64,000 nt of DNA from Prolixibacter denitrificans (GTDB lineage Bacteria; Bacteroidota; Bacteroidia; Bacteroidales; Prolixibacteraceae). This document shows, piece by piece, positions 16,301 to 25,462 of this stretch. A model generated the notes under the pieces. The model had not been told where the DNA came from. It worked only from the letters and a program-made list of their open reading frames with translations, and did not search any database. The position numbers were made by a program, and so were the translations under genes. The stretch's first letter is position 1. Each line of letters opens with the position of its first letter. The stretch covers positions 1 through 64,000 of the forward strand of contig NZ_PYGC01000013.1 in assembly GCF_003014495.1 (NCBI RefSeq), given 5' to 3'.

Positions 16301-17380
16301 TTAAGACTCGCTAATCTGAATAGTTAGCAGCACCTGGAACATCTCATCATTTTCATGAATTTCCAGTTTATGTTTTCCCGGGTAAAGTAGCTTCAGGCGT
16401 TTCCGGGCATTTTCCAGTCCAATTCCGGAGTGCTTTTCCACCGGTTTTCCGGAAGAGACTTTACTGTTCCGGCACATGAAATTAATCTTCCCGTCATCAA
16501 CCTGCAGTACGATATCGATGAATGATTTTTCGCGGTAGCTGATTCCGTGTTTAAAGGCATTTTCGATAAATGGGATGAATAACAACGGCGACACTTTGAT
16601 ATTCTGAGTTTCTTCCGGAAACGAAACATTGACGGTTACCTTTTCGTTGATGCGCAATTTCATTAAGTCGAAATAGTTACGCATGAAGCTAATCTCTCTT
16701 TCCAATGGGATTAACTCGCTCTCCGATTCGTACAACAAGTACCGCATCATGTGCGAGAGTTTCAGTACTGCCTCTCCCGCATCGTTCTGATTGAGGCTGA
16801 TCAACGAATAGATATTGTTCATGGTATTGAAGAAGAAATGCGGACTAATCTGGCTTTTCAGCAGGGCCAATTCTGAATTCAGCTTAGCTTTTTCCAAATC
16901 TTTTCGTTCTGCTTCATTCTTTGCCAGTTTACCCATTACCCGCAGCCCCATAGCAAATCCCGAAACAAGTATGCTCGTCACTAAATAAATGTAAATATGG
17001 AATTCCCGTGGCGGTGGTTTCGGGAAGTTATTCTTCTTCCAGATTTCCCGCATAGCCTCCATGAACCGTTGCTCATCTGCCGTCACCAACAGGTGATTTC
17101 CCCAGTCGCTCACCCAGTAAAGTGCAAAAACCATAACCGATATCAGCAGAAAGTACATCCATTTCCGGTCTTTCAGGAAGAACCGGGGAATCAGCCAGAT
17201 GTAATTGATGTAAAACACTGCTGCATACACCGCCGTGTTGAAATAGAGCCGTCCCGACATCATTCCGCTGCGCCCCCAGGCCAGCATCATCAGGTACTGT
17301 GGCAGGAAGAAGAGGAAAATCCAGGCCAGCACATGCAACAAAATATGCAGGCGATTACCGGAAAGTAGTTTTCGTTTCAT
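16301..17380 (-). CDS. LytS/YehU-type sensor histidine kinase
   Basis: A 359-residue kinase with four N-terminal membrane helices (about 10-145), a short coiled linker, the His_kinase domain with phosphorylated His in LLKSQISPHFFFNTMNNIYSLI, and an HATPase domain (PLLFIPFIENAFKHGIS, GIGLENARKRL). This type pairs with LytTR regulators such as the next gene. There is no extracellular sensor domain beyond the short loop. It lies just downstream of the ABC efflux genes, which its regulator may control. Confidence 0.92.
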   Translation of the reverse strand: MKRKLLSGNRLHILLHVLAWIFLFFLPQYLMMLAWGRSGMMSGRLYFNTAVYAAVFYINYIWLIPRFFLKDRKWMYFLLISVMVFALYWVSDWGNHLLVTADEQRFMEAMREIWKKNNFPKPPPREFHIYIYLVTSILVSGFAMGLRVMGKLAKNEAERKDLEKAKLNSELALLKSQISPHFFFNTMNNIYSLISLNQNDAGEAVLKLSHMMRYLLYESESELIPLEREISFMRNYFDLMKLRINEKVTVNVSFPEETQNIKVSPLLFIPFIENAFKHGISYREKSFIDIVLQVDDGKINFMCRNSKVSSGKPVEKHSGIGLENARKRLKLLYPGKHKLEIHENDEMFQVLLTIQISES

Positions 17381-17394
17381 TTGTAATGGTTTGT

Positions 17395-17430
17395 GCCCGT
17401 GCTGCTGAGATGAATTTCAGCAGCACGGGC
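17395..17430. repeat. 14-bp perfect inverted repeat between ABC permease and kinase genes
   Basis: Arms GCCCGTGCTGCTGA (17395-17408) and TCAGCAGCACGGGC (17417-17430) with an 8-base loop. There is no T run on either strand, so it is not a standard terminator. It sits in the 87-bp gap after the permease gene and before the kinase, where it could stabilise the 3 prime end of the efflux mRNA or lower expression of the kinase. Confidence 0.7.
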
Positions 17431-17467
17431 AAGGATTTATATCCTGAAGTCTCTAAGATAGCAGAAT

Positions 17468-18688
17468 TTACTCATACCGGAGGGCATCAATCGGATTTAA
17501 GCCGGCGGCCTTTCGGGCCGGATACCATCCAAAGAAGATACCGATGGCCGAGCAGACAAAAAACGACAGAATCACCGAGCTAGACATCACATACACCGGC
17601 CACCCCATGATGGAACCGACCAGATTGGAAGCCAGGTAGCCCAGTATAATCCCCAGTATTCCCCCGATGACACTCAGCAGAACCGATTCGATGAGGAACT
17701 GCATCAGGATATCGATACCGCGGCCGCCGATGGACATCCGCAGCCCGATTTCGCGGGTACGTTCGGTCACCGACACATACATGATGTTCATGATACCGAT
17801 ACCGCCCACCAACAGCGAAATGCCGGCGATGGCACCAAGCAGGGCTGTCAGTACGTTGCTGATGGACGAAAAGGTACTTACCAATTCCGATTGGGAGAAC
17901 ACCCGGAAGTCATCATTGTCGTTGCCGGTCAGCTTATGTGATTTGCGCAACGCATTTTCCACTTCCGTGATGGCTGCATCGGCTTTTTGTTCGCTGGCGG
18001 CTGACATGCTGATTCCCTGGATATAGTCAATGGCCAGAATCCGCTTCTGAACCGTTGTGTAGGGCGCCATGATGATATCATCCTGGTCACGGCCGAACGA
18101 GTTCTCGCCCTTTGCGGCCAATACACCAATGATCTTCATCGGGACTTTATTAAAACGGATATTCTGTCCTACCGGATTGGCATCTTTCCCAAAAAGCTTT
18201 TCTACCACCGTTTGTCCTACCAGGCAGACTTTCCCCATCGTCTTGATTTCGTTTTCGGTGAACATACGCCCGCTCGACAAGTCGTACTTTTTAATGTTCA
18301 GGTACTGGTCATTGATACCGAATATCGATGTCGGCCAGTTTTCGTTGCCATACACCACCTGCCCGCTGGCCCGAAGTTCGGGCGAAACGGCTACAACATC
18401 GGGGCAACTTTTCTCTATCGCGCTAATATCTTTCAGCGTCAGCGACTCCGCATTCGAGTTTCCCAGCTGTACGCCTCCTCTCTCCTGCGAAGCCGGCATC
18501 ACCTGGATGAGGTTGGTTCCCATGGACGACATCTGCTGCTGAATGCTTCGCTTCGAACCTTCGCCAATGGCCAGCATGGCAATCACCGAGGCCACCCCGA
18601 TGATGATACCCAGCATGGTTAAGAATGCCCTGAATTTATTTCTTCGCAAGGCATTGATGGCTATTTTGAATAGATTGGAAATATTCAT
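17468..18688 (-). CDS. MacB-type ABC transporter permease
   Basis: A 406-residue permease: one N-terminal membrane helix after the amphipathic MNISNLFKIAINALRRNKFRAFLTMLGIIIGVASVIAM, a large MacB_PCD periplasmic domain (about 45-250), then the FtsX-type domain with three helices (about 285-400) and the conserved RTREIGLRMSIGGRGIDI. In the MacAB-TolC scheme this subunit couples ATP hydrolysis to extrusion of macrolides, peptides or other envelope substrates. Here ATPase and permease are separate genes, 12 bp apart. Confidence 0.92.
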   Translation of the reverse strand: MNISNLFKIAINALRRNKFRAFLTMLGIIIGVASVIAMLAIGEGSKRSIQQQMSSMGTNLIQVMPASQERGGVQLGNSNAESLTLKDISAIEKSCPDVVAVSPELRASGQVVYGNENWPTSIFGINDQYLNIKKYDLSSGRMFTENEIKTMGKVCLVGQTVVEKLFGKDANPVGQNIRFNKVPMKIIGVLAAKGENSFGRDQDDIIMAPYTTVQKRILAIDYIQGISMSAASEQKADAAITEVENALRKSHKLTGNDNDDFRVFSQSELVSTFSSISNVLTALLGAIAGISLLVGGIGIMNIMYVSVTERTREIGLRMSIGGRGIDILMQFLIESVLLSVIGGILGIILGYLASNLVGSIMGWPVYVMSSSVILSFFVCSAIGIFFGWYPARKAAGLNPIDALRYE

Positions 18689-18700
18689 CTCGCTAAGGGT

Positions 18701-19462
18701 TTAAAGTGAAACATCCACGTCCTCGTCGGGAGGAAGGTTATCCAGCATTTCCTGTGCGCTCAGCCGGTCAGTCACCGGATGTTCGCCTTTGATAAGGCCA
18801 TCGCGGAAAACAATGTTCCGCGTGGTAAAGCGGGCAATGTCCGGTTCGTGCGTTACAAAGACAATAGTTTTGCCCTTGTCGTTCAGGTCCTGGAAAAGGG
18901 CCATAATTTCGTAAGAAGTACGGGTATCGAGGTTTCCGGTGGCCTCATCCGCCAGAATCACAACCGGGTCATTCACCAGCGACCGGGCAATGGCCACCCG
19001 CTGTTGCTGGCCGCCCGAAAGCTGATTAGGCATGTGGTGCATCCGGTCGCTCAAACCTACGGCATTCAGTGCCTCCTTCGCGCGTTCTTTCCGCTCTTTA
19101 CTGCTTACCTTGCTGTTGTAATACAACGGCAATTCCACATTCTCCAGCGCCGAGGTTCGCGGTAGCAGGTTATATGCCTGAAAAACGAAGCCCAGCTTTT
19201 TATTGCGCAAACCCGCCAGCTCGTTCCGGTTCAGGTCGCCCATGTTGATGCCGTCGAGCTGATAATCGCCCGAACTCGGCTTTTCGAGACACCCCAGGAT
19301 GTTCAGCATCGTCGATTTACCTGAACCGCTGGCTCCCATGATGGCGACAAACTCTCCTTTGTGAATCTCCATATCGATTCCCCGTAAGGCGCGCACGGTC
19401 ACTTCTCCCACATGAAAATCCTTGTGCAACTGATTGACCTGTATGATGGTGCTGTTTTCCAT
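18701..19462 (-). CDS. ABC transporter ATP-binding protein (MacB/LolD type)
   Basis: A 253-residue ATPase with Walker [10 protein letters not shown], signature [15 protein letters not shown], Walker B VILADEAT, and His switch VFVTHEPD. Start set at [12 protein letters not shown], four bases after the stop of the MacA-like gene; the open frame runs further upstream but overlaps that gene. It energises the permease encoded by the next gene. Confidence 0.93.
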   Translation of the reverse strand: MENSTIIQVNQLHKDFHVGEVTVRALRGIDMEIHKGEFVAIMGASGSGKSTMLNILGCLEKPSSGDYQLDGINMGDLNRNELAGLRNKKLGFVFQAYNLLPRTSALENVELPLYYNSKVSSKERKERAKEALNAVGLSDRMHHMPNQLSGGQQQRVAIARSLVNDPVVILADEATGNLDTRTSYEIMALFQDLNDKGKTIVFVTHEPDIARFTTRNIVFRDGLIKGEHPVTDRLSAQEMLDNLPPDEDVDVSL

Positions 19463-19466
19463 TTCT

Positions 19467-20738
19467 TTACTTTTTATTCTTGTTTCGTCGCCCCGGAGGT
19501 GTCGGCATGAACGGACTCCTGGCTTCTTCCGATGAATTATCTGCCAGTTTCTTCTCACTCATCGACAGCACAACCTTCTCTCCTTTTTTCAGACCGGAAA
19601 GAATCTGCACATCGGTTCCGTCGTTGATGCCGGTTTTTACGGTTACCGGATGGAGCATCACACCATCTTTCACCCACACATGTTGCTCTTTCTGTCCGTT
19701 TCCTCCCTGATTTTCACCGGAAGGTGACACCGTTTTCCCTTTGTTGGGTTCAATTGCCATCGCTGCGTTACGCGGACGTTCGTTTTCAGGAAGTTGGCTC
19801 ATGTAGGCCTGCATCAACTGTGGATCGGGTTTGAACAATAGTGCCTGGACCGGAACTTTTAGTGCATCGTTCGATTCCTTTACGAAGATGGTGGCGCTGG
19901 CCGTCATTCCCGGCAGCAATTTCTTGTCAGGATTAGGAGCTGAGATGATAACGGTGAATGTTACCACGTTATTGGTCGTCACCGGCTCTAATCGTATTTC
20001 GGTTACCGTACCCGCGAATTTCATATCAGGGTAAGCGTCTACCGTGAATTCCACCCGCTGCCCGTCCCGCACCTGGCCAATATCGGCTTCGTCCACGTTG
20101 GCTTCCACCTGCATTTGAGTCAGGTCGTTGGCGATGGTGAACAGCGTCGGGGTGTTGAAACTGGCGGCAACGGTCTGCCCTTCGTCAACGGCACGGTTGA
20201 GTACTACGCCATCAATGGGCGAATAAATCGTTGCGTAATCGAGGTTCGTCTTGCTTTTGTCGTACCCCGATTGAGCGCTGATGACGTTGGCTTTGGCCTG
20301 CTCGTAATTGTAGACCGCCTGGTCGTAATCGGTTTGCGAAATCAGTTGTTTCTCGTATAAGGGTTTCAGCCGTTCGTAGTTGGCCTTTTGGTATTTCAGT
20401 TCCGCTTTTGCGTTGTCGAGCGTAGCCCGGGCCTGGTCGAGCGAAAGCCGTAATGGTTCTTCATCGATTTTGGCCAGCACCTCTCCTTTTTTTACGTGCG
20501 AGTTAAAATCGACATACAGTTTTTTGATGCGGCCCGAAACCTGCGTACCGACTTCTACTGTTTGAATGGCCTGAAGGGTTCCGGTGGCGGTTACCGTATT
20601 GCTGAGGTAACCGGTGTCGGCCGTAGCCGTCTTGAAATCGATGGTTTTATTCTTGTCTTTCATGACATTGCTCACCAGCAGTCCGCCTATGGCAATCACC
20701 GCAATGGCCGATATGATAATGATGGTTTTCTTTTTCAT
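19467..20738 (-). CDS. MacA-like periplasmic adaptor (membrane fusion protein)
   Basis: A 423-residue HlyD/RND-type adaptor: N-terminal membrane anchor (residues 5-25), lipoyl half motifs (VEVGTQVSGRIKKLYVDFNSHVKKGEVLAKID and YATIYSPIDGVVLNRAVDEGQTV), an alpha-helical hairpin between them, beta-barrel and membrane-proximal domains. The C-terminal 30 residues are basic (PPGRRNKNKK). It joins the inner-membrane ABC pump to the outer-membrane channel encoded just upstream (11 bp away). Confidence 0.93.
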   Translation of the reverse strand: MKKKTIIIISAIAVIAIGGLLVSNVMKDKNKTIDFKTATADTGYLSNTVTATGTLQAIQTVEVGTQVSGRIKKLYVDFNSHVKKGEVLAKIDEEPLRLSLDQARATLDNAKAELKYQKANYERLKPLYEKQLISQTDYDQAVYNYEQAKANVISAQSGYDKSKTNLDYATIYSPIDGVVLNRAVDEGQTVAASFNTPTLFTIANDLTQMQVEANVDEADIGQVRDGQRVEFTVDAYPDMKFAGTVTEIRLEPVTTNNVVTFTVIISAPNPDKKLLPGMTASATIFVKESNDALKVPVQALLFKPDPQLMQAYMSQLPENERPRNAAMAIEPNKGKTVSPSGENQGGNGQKEQHVWVKDGVMLHPVTVKTGINDGTDVQILSGLKKGEKVVLSMSEKKLADNSSEEARSPFMPTPPGRRNKNKK

Positions 20739-20749
20739 GTGTGTTGATA

Positions 20750-22087
20750 TTACAGGGTTAACGGTATTCCCGAATAGAAATCGAGGATTTTATAGTCGAA
20801 TATCAGGGTGTATTTCGATTGCAGCAGATTGCTCTGTGCGGTAATCTGGTTGGTTTTTTGTACCAGGAAATCCACCGAGTTGATGAGTCCCTGCCGGAAC
20901 TTTTCTTCAGCCACCAGATACGACTCATTGGCCGCGTCGTATTTCTCCACGCTGGCTTCGTACTGAATCTGTGCCGATTTCACGTCGGTACAGGCCTGCT
21001 CAATCTCTTTCCGCAACTGGTTTTTCACATCGATTTCCTGCAGCTCTGCATTCTGTGTCCCGATTTGCGCCAGCTCTACATTCGATTTTACCTGTTTGTT
21101 ATCGAATATCGGGATGGACAGGCTCAGTCCCACCGAAGGCGTCAGCTTATCGCTGAGCTGGGTGCTGTAACCCGAACCGGTCAGCAGGCTCGAATAACCC
21201 GTATTAACTCCGGCATCTAACGACAGTTTGGGTAGATATCCCGCTTTGGCGATGTTCACGTCAAGGGCAGCGCTCTGCTTGTTCAGCTCCACGCTTTTCA
21301 CTTCGGGTTTAAAACCTAGTGCTTTCAGATAGACGTCCTTCGGAATCGGATTACGTTGCTGATTGACCAGCGAATCGAGTACCGGACGGATGATATGAAA
21401 GTTATCGGTAACCGGAAGCTCCATCAGCTGCATCAGGTTCAGTCGGGCAATGGCCAGGTCATTTTCAGCATTCGCCAACGTCAGCTTTTCGCTGGCCAGC
21501 TCCGATTTTACCTGCAGGTATTCCGACTGGGAAATCACGCGGAGCGATAGCTTTTCCTTGGCCAGTTCTACCTGTCCCTGTGTCGACTGAATTTGGTTTT
21601 GAGCATTGGCAACGGCTTCCTGCGCATAGAGCACCTGCAGATAAGCGTTCAGAATATTCAGGCTCACGGTCTCCTTATTGGTCTGAATATCGTAGTTGCT
21701 GCTTTGCAGGTTCAAATCGGCCTGCTTGATGGCATTGGTCAGCTTCGAGCCGTTGAAGAGCGTCAGGCTGGAGTTCACACCGTAGTCGGTGCTGTTGGCC
21801 CCTGCGTAATTATCGTTAATGCCGTTGCTCTTGCTCCAGCTGAAATGCTGATTGACTGATGCATTGAGGGATGGCAGCTGATTAGCCCTTGCCTGGTCGG
21901 CATAAACCGTGTTGCTTTGGTAGGTTAGTTCACTTCCCCGCACGGTGACATTCTTTTTCAATGCATACTGAATACAGTCCTGCAAAGTCCAGTGGGTCGA
22001 GTCGGCCGGTTGCGCCGAAACAACCGAATTGGAGAAATACAGGATGATGATCCCGATGATGGAAATATGCCTGATGATTGTTTGCAT
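20750..22087 (-). CDS. TolC-like outer membrane efflux protein
   Basis: A 445-residue outer membrane channel with signal peptide (MQTIIRHISIIGIIILYFSN...SAQ) and two OEP repeats with long coiled-coil helices (QADLNLQSSNYDIQTNKETVSLNILNAYLQVLYAQEAV and a matching half). First gene of the efflux block. The ATG is set by the signal peptide; the frame is open 47 codons upstream into a region containing direct repeats, which is not coding-like. Confidence 0.92.
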   Translation of the reverse strand: MQTIIRHISIIGIIILYFSNSVVSAQPADSTHWTLQDCIQYALKKNVTVRGSELTYQSNTVYADQARANQLPSLNASVNQHFSWSKSNGINDNYAGANSTDYGVNSSLTLFNGSKLTNAIKQADLNLQSSNYDIQTNKETVSLNILNAYLQVLYAQEAVANAQNQIQSTQGQVELAKEKLSLRVISQSEYLQVKSELASEKLTLANAENDLAIARLNLMQLMELPVTDNFHIIRPVLDSLVNQQRNPIPKDVYLKALGFKPEVKSVELNKQSAALDVNIAKAGYLPKLSLDAGVNTGYSSLLTGSGYSTQLSDKLTPSVGLSLSIPIFDNKQVKSNVELAQIGTQNAELQEIDVKNQLRKEIEQACTDVKSAQIQYEASVEKYDAANESYLVAEEKFRQGLINSVDFLVQKTNQITAQSNLLQSKYTLIFDYKILDFYSGIPLTL

Positions 22088-22160
22088 GCTTTCGTGTTTT
22101 GATTTTACCGAAAGGTAGTTTCCGGCAAAGCCGAATGAAAGCAGAATAGACCGGGCCAGG

Positions 22161-22192
22161 GATTTTATCGACGAAGGGAAGGATTTTATCGA
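22161..22192 (-). promoter_or_regulatory. Paired direct repeat, candidate LytTR-regulator binding site
   Basis: GATTTTATCGA occurs at 22161-22171 and again at 22182-22192, exactly 21 bp apart (two helical turns), 75-105 bp upstream of the TolC-like start. A related copy, GATTTTACCGA, is at 22101-22111. LytTR proteins are known to bind two direct repeats with about this spacing, and a LytTR regulator is encoded at the end of this same block. Binding is inferred. Confidence 0.5.
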
Positions 22193-22289
22193 ACGAAAAT
22201 TACACGAAACGAAGTTCGACGAAGCCAATTGCTCTTCGAGGTTGCAGGGAAGCAGAACAATGAATTCCCGTATACCGCCGATAGCTCCC

Positions 22290-22309
22290 GGCCACGATAT
22301 ATCGTGGCC
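22290..22309. repeat. 20-bp perfect palindrome (REP-like)
   Basis: GGCCACGATATATCGTGGCC is fully self-complementary. It lies in the intergenic region between the divergent TolC-like gene and the second hybrid kinase, beside a dispersed repeat copy. Confidence 0.7.
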
Positions 22310-22334
22310 CTACCTGGCCGGCAACGGACGGAAT

Positions 22335-22440
22335 ATCGAAGCCGAACAACAATAACGACAGGAACAACAGAAACCATTCAAACCGCAAAGCGCAACCTGA
22401 AACCTGAAAAGCGAAGCGACGTAACCTGGAACTTGTCATG
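22335..22440 (-). repeat. Dispersed intergenic repeat, copy A
   Basis: Read on the minus strand this stretch has CAGGTTTCAGGTTGCGCTTT, GCGGTTT and GTTTCTGTTGTTCCTGTCG, which recur in the same order in two other intergenic regions (29968-30070 and 31245-31335). It is not coding. It lies in the 518-bp gap between the TolC-like gene (22087) and the kinase (22606). Confidence 0.55.
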
Positions 22441-22605
22441 TCTCCTGTCTCTCCTCTCATATCTATGATTAAAACCTGTTACATAATATCAGGGAAAAAA
22501 GATTTTTTTTGCCCATATTACTACCCCATTCTTGTAAAGTGAAAACACCGCTGATGACCGGTGAAATGCAACCGCCCCATTAACGGGAACCCTAAAACCT
22601 GTGTA

Positions 22606-24255
22606 ATGAATCAAAATGCCAAAACCAAAAAAGAACTCATCGTTGAGTTGCAGGAATTGCAACAGAAATACCAATCGTTAAAGAAGGAATACGACAAAAA
22701 CATAGCCGGTCGGAAGCAGGCCGATTTGGATTTGCAGACAAGCGAAGAACGCCTCCGCGAAATCAACAAGACCGATTGGGTGTGGGAAGTCGACGAAAAA
22801 GGCGTGTACACTTACACATCGCAAACCGGCATCGACATGTTCGGCTCATTGCCGGAGGATGTTATCGGGAAGACGCCGTTTGATTTCATGCCCCCCGAAG
22901 AAAAAGAACGCGTTGCCACCTTGTTTGCAGAAATTATCGAAAAGAAAGCCCCGATTAAGGACATGGAGAACTGGGTTATCACCAAAGATGGTGAATTGCG
23001 TTGTGTGCTCACCAATGGTGTTCCCATTCTCGACGAAAAGGGAAATTTGAAAGGCTACCGGGGCGTCGACCGGGATATCACCGAAAGGAAAAAAGCGGAA
23101 GCCGAAATCAAGCGCATGAATGAAGAACTGCTGATTAGCAATGCCGAAAAAGACAAGTTCTTCTCCATCATCGCGCATGATTTGCGCAGCCCGTTTAACA
23201 GCTTTCTGGGCCTGACCCAGGTTATGGCGGAAAACCTGCAGGATTTGACCATGGAAGAGATACGCAAGTTCTCGTTAACCATGCGCGACTCGGTTTCGCA
23301 CCTGTACCGCTTGCTCGAAAACCTGTTGCAGTGGTCGCGCATGCAGCAGGGAATGATCCTGTTCAACCCGGAAATCATTCCCCTCTGCTCCATCATCATC
23401 GACAGCCTGGATATTTTAGCAGAACCCGCGCAGGCGAAAGAGATTGAGATCACCTGTGCCATCCCCAATAACCTCGAGGTATTCGCCGATGTGAATGTTG
23501 TGCAGACCATTATCCGCAACCTGGTTTCCAATGCGATAAAATTCACGCCCCGGGGCGGAAAAGTCGACATTACAGCCAACCTATTGCCCGACCGTTTTAT
23601 CGAAATATCCGTTGCCGACACGGGAATTGGGATGGACCGGGAGATGCTGGACAAGCTGTTCCGCCTCGACGGGAAAGTCAACCGCGAAGGAACCGAAGGA
23701 GAAACCAGCACCGGACTCGGTTTGATTCTCTGCAAGGAGTTCATCGAGAAACAAGGTGGAAAGTTATGGGTGGAGAGTGAGGTAGGAAAAGGCTCTGTCT
23801 TCTATTTCACCCTTCCATTTGCCGAGGAATCGGAAAAGCGAAACCTGGGCGAAAACGGAGCCATTGTTTCCGAACCGGACGATGAAGACGGTAACCTGAA
23901 AGTGCTGATTGTTGAAGACGATGAAACATCGGAGTTAATCATATCCATTGCCGCGAAGATGTTTGGCAACGAAATTGCTTTGGCGAAGACCGGTGAGGAC
24001 GCGGTGATAATTACCCGCGGCAATCCCGATATCGATTTGATTTTGATGGATGTGCAGATACCCGGTTTGGATGGCTACGAGACGACCCGTCAGATACGGG
24101 AATTCAATAAAGATGTTATCATTATCGCCTTAACCGGCTTCGGTTTTACCGGCGAACGCGAGAAAGCCATCCAGGCCGGATGCAACGACTACTTCTCCAA
24201 ACCCGTGAACAAATACAAGCTAAAAGCCGTCCGGCAGAAGTATTTCAGTAAATAA
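22606..24255 (+). CDS. PAS-domain hybrid histidine kinase
   Basis: A 549-residue cytoplasmic kinase without membrane helices. Order: coiled coil (1-50), PAS (about 55-175, ending GYRGVDRDITERKKAEAEI), HisKA (phosphorylated His in FFSIIAHDLRSPFNS), HATPase (NLVSNAIKFTPRGG, DTGIGM, TSTGLGLILC), receiver (about 430-545; VEDDE, acceptor Asp in LILMDVQIPG, Lys in FSKPVNK). Start chosen at ATG 22606; an upstream GTG at 22561 is in frame but less likely. It resembles the kinase at 38469-39614 in its HisKA and HATPase regions. Confidence 0.9.
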   Translation: MNQNAKTKKELIVELQELQQKYQSLKKEYDKNIAGRKQADLDLQTSEERLREINKTDWVWEVDEKGVYTYTSQTGIDMFGSLPEDVIGKTPFDFMPPEEKERVATLFAEIIEKKAPIKDMENWVITKDGELRCVLTNGVPILDEKGNLKGYRGVDRDITERKKAEAEIKRMNEELLISNAEKDKFFSIIAHDLRSPFNSFLGLTQVMAENLQDLTMEEIRKFSLTMRDSVSHLYRLLENLLQWSRMQQGMILFNPEIIPLCSIIIDSLDILAEPAQAKEIEITCAIPNNLEVFADVNVVQTIIRNLVSNAIKFTPRGGKVDITANLLPDRFIEISVADTGIGMDREMLDKLFRLDGKVNREGTEGETSTGLGLILCKEFIEKQGGKLWVESEVGKGSVFYFTLPFAEESEKRNLGENGAIVSEPDDEDGNLKVLIVEDDETSELIISIAAKMFGNEIALAKTGEDAVIITRGNPDIDLILMDVQIPGLDGYETTRQIREFNKDVIIIALTGFGFTGEREKAIQAGCNDYFSKPVNKYKLKAVRQKYFSK

Positions 24256-24278
24256 GCAAACGATGCTCCACCCCTATA

Positions 24279-24314
24279 TCCTGGCAGGTTTTCGTAACCT
24301 GTCAGGATTTTTTT
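24279..24314 (+). terminator. Terminator of the PAS hybrid kinase gene
   Basis: Twelve-bp stem TCCTGGCAGGTT(24279-24290)/AACCTGTCAGGA(24296-24307) with one G-U pair, TTCGT loop, then seven T. Confidence 0.9.
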
Positions 24315-24499
24315 GTACGTCTCTACGGGACAATTTAATTCAGCCCAATGGCAACGCCTTGGGGTTAATGGCACCGATCATTTCCTGCACCCTGCAGGGG
24401 CAGTTTACCATTAATGCTGCGCCATTACCATTGCGGTCGAGACAGCGATTCTTTTTCAATCATAGCCGTTGTGCGACCGCATATACGTTCCGTTTCCAT

Positions 24500-24603
24500 A
24501 ACCCGGGGTTTCGCCCCGGGTTGAAGTCAGTTGGCCTTTCAGGCCGAATAAAACATACACCAAATTTTGTCTGATGGATTTGGAACAGCCCCCTTACCGG
24601 GGC
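24500..24603. repeat. REP-like cluster of three hairpins
   Basis: Three GC-rich hairpins in 104 bp: AACCCGGGG-TTTCG-CCCCGGGTT (24500-24522), GGCCT-TTC-AGGCC (24532-24544) and GCCCC..GGGGC (24588-24603). The order of a CCCGGGG hairpin, a GGCCTTTCAGGCC-type hairpin and a GCCCC hairpin is the look of short non-coding palindromic elements common between genes in this group of bacteria. No gene is present from 24256 to 25462. Confidence 0.6.
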
Positions 24604-24666
24604 GTGCCATCACCAACAGAGCGAAGCTCGATGAAAGCCCGGAACCCTAACCCGATGTAATTTCGC

Positions 24667-25135
24667 GATCTAAAAACTTTTTGGGAGCCTCCCAGCCGTA
24701 TTTTTTCGATCTGAAAACTTTTTGGTCGATGTCCAGCTATATTTTTCCGATCTGAAACGTTTTGGGAAGCACCCCAGCCAAAAATTCCCGATCTAAAAAT
24801 TTTTAGGGTCCTATTCCAAACCTATTTACTGATCTAAAGCTTTTTGGAAACCCGAACAGAATATTTTTTTCGATCTAAAACTCTTCAGGGACCAATTCAG
24901 AACCTATTTACCGACCTAAAACTTTTTAGGGGCAAAATCCGGAGCGGTTTACCGGCCTAAAAGTCTTCAGAAACAACTTTTGGAGCAGTTCGCCTCCCTA
25001 AAAGCTTTCAGGAGTGAATTCAGAATCAACTCGTCGACCAAAAAACTTTTAGAAATACGATCGGGAGCGCTTGACCGGCAAGAGAATTTTTGGGCGACGC
25101 GATCAAAATCGGTTTGGCCCGTAAAATTCTTGATG
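24667..25135. repeat. Degenerate 41-bp tandem repeat array, about 11 copies
   Basis: Units begin at 24667, 24708, 24749, 24790, 24831, 24872, 24913, 24954, 24995, 25036 and 25077, every step exactly 41 bp. The unit opens with GATCTAAAAACTTTTTGGG; the middle is more variable and the end is AT-rich (often CCTATTTACC). Many units contain the dyad CTAAAA-n-TTTTAG. Copies drift from about 24913 on (GACCTAAAACTTTTTAGG, GGCCTAAAAGTCTTCAG) but keep the register. 41 is not a multiple of three and stops interrupt all frames, so it is not a coding repeat. Confidence 0.85.
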
Positions 25136-25410
25136 AGCATGGCGGGAAAAATTTTCTGTTCGCCGGATTCTTCATATGACGAATGGTTGCCTATGTTTAG
25201 GAGGAGGGATTGGATAGAGAGTGATATAACACTTTATTTTATTGGGATTTTGCTGTGTTTTATTTTATATGAACGTTGGGGTGTTGAAAAGTTATTGGGT
25301 GAAGGACAATGTCGGATACGAAAAGAAAGTGGTGAATCGTTAATTTAGAGAACCAGTAATACAAAAAGATGAAAGACAATCTAAATACAATTAAGTTGTT
25401 TTGCACATTC

Positions 25411-25417
25411 GTTAGGT
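25411..25417 (+). other. GTTAGGT, possible upstream boundary of an integron-like cassette
   Basis: Matches the integron core GTTRRRY and is the exact reverse complement of ACCTAAC at 26956-26962, which overlaps the end of the AT-rich gene. In integron cassettes the first bases of the cassette pair with the first core of its own attC. A 7-bp match can occur by chance. Confidence 0.25.
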
Positions 25418-25462
25418 GTAATTTGACTCGTAGGGAATCAACATTATAATTGGAAAGAAAGC

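Noticed and set aside
24667-25135. CRISPR array
   Set aside because: The period is constant, but there is no conserved repeat with unrelated spacers: similarity runs through the whole unit, it drifts with position, and no cas gene is near.
24980-25348. 122-residue ORF on the plus strand
   Set aside because: Most of it lies within the decaying 41-bp array; 41 is not divisible by three and the protein has no domain pattern.
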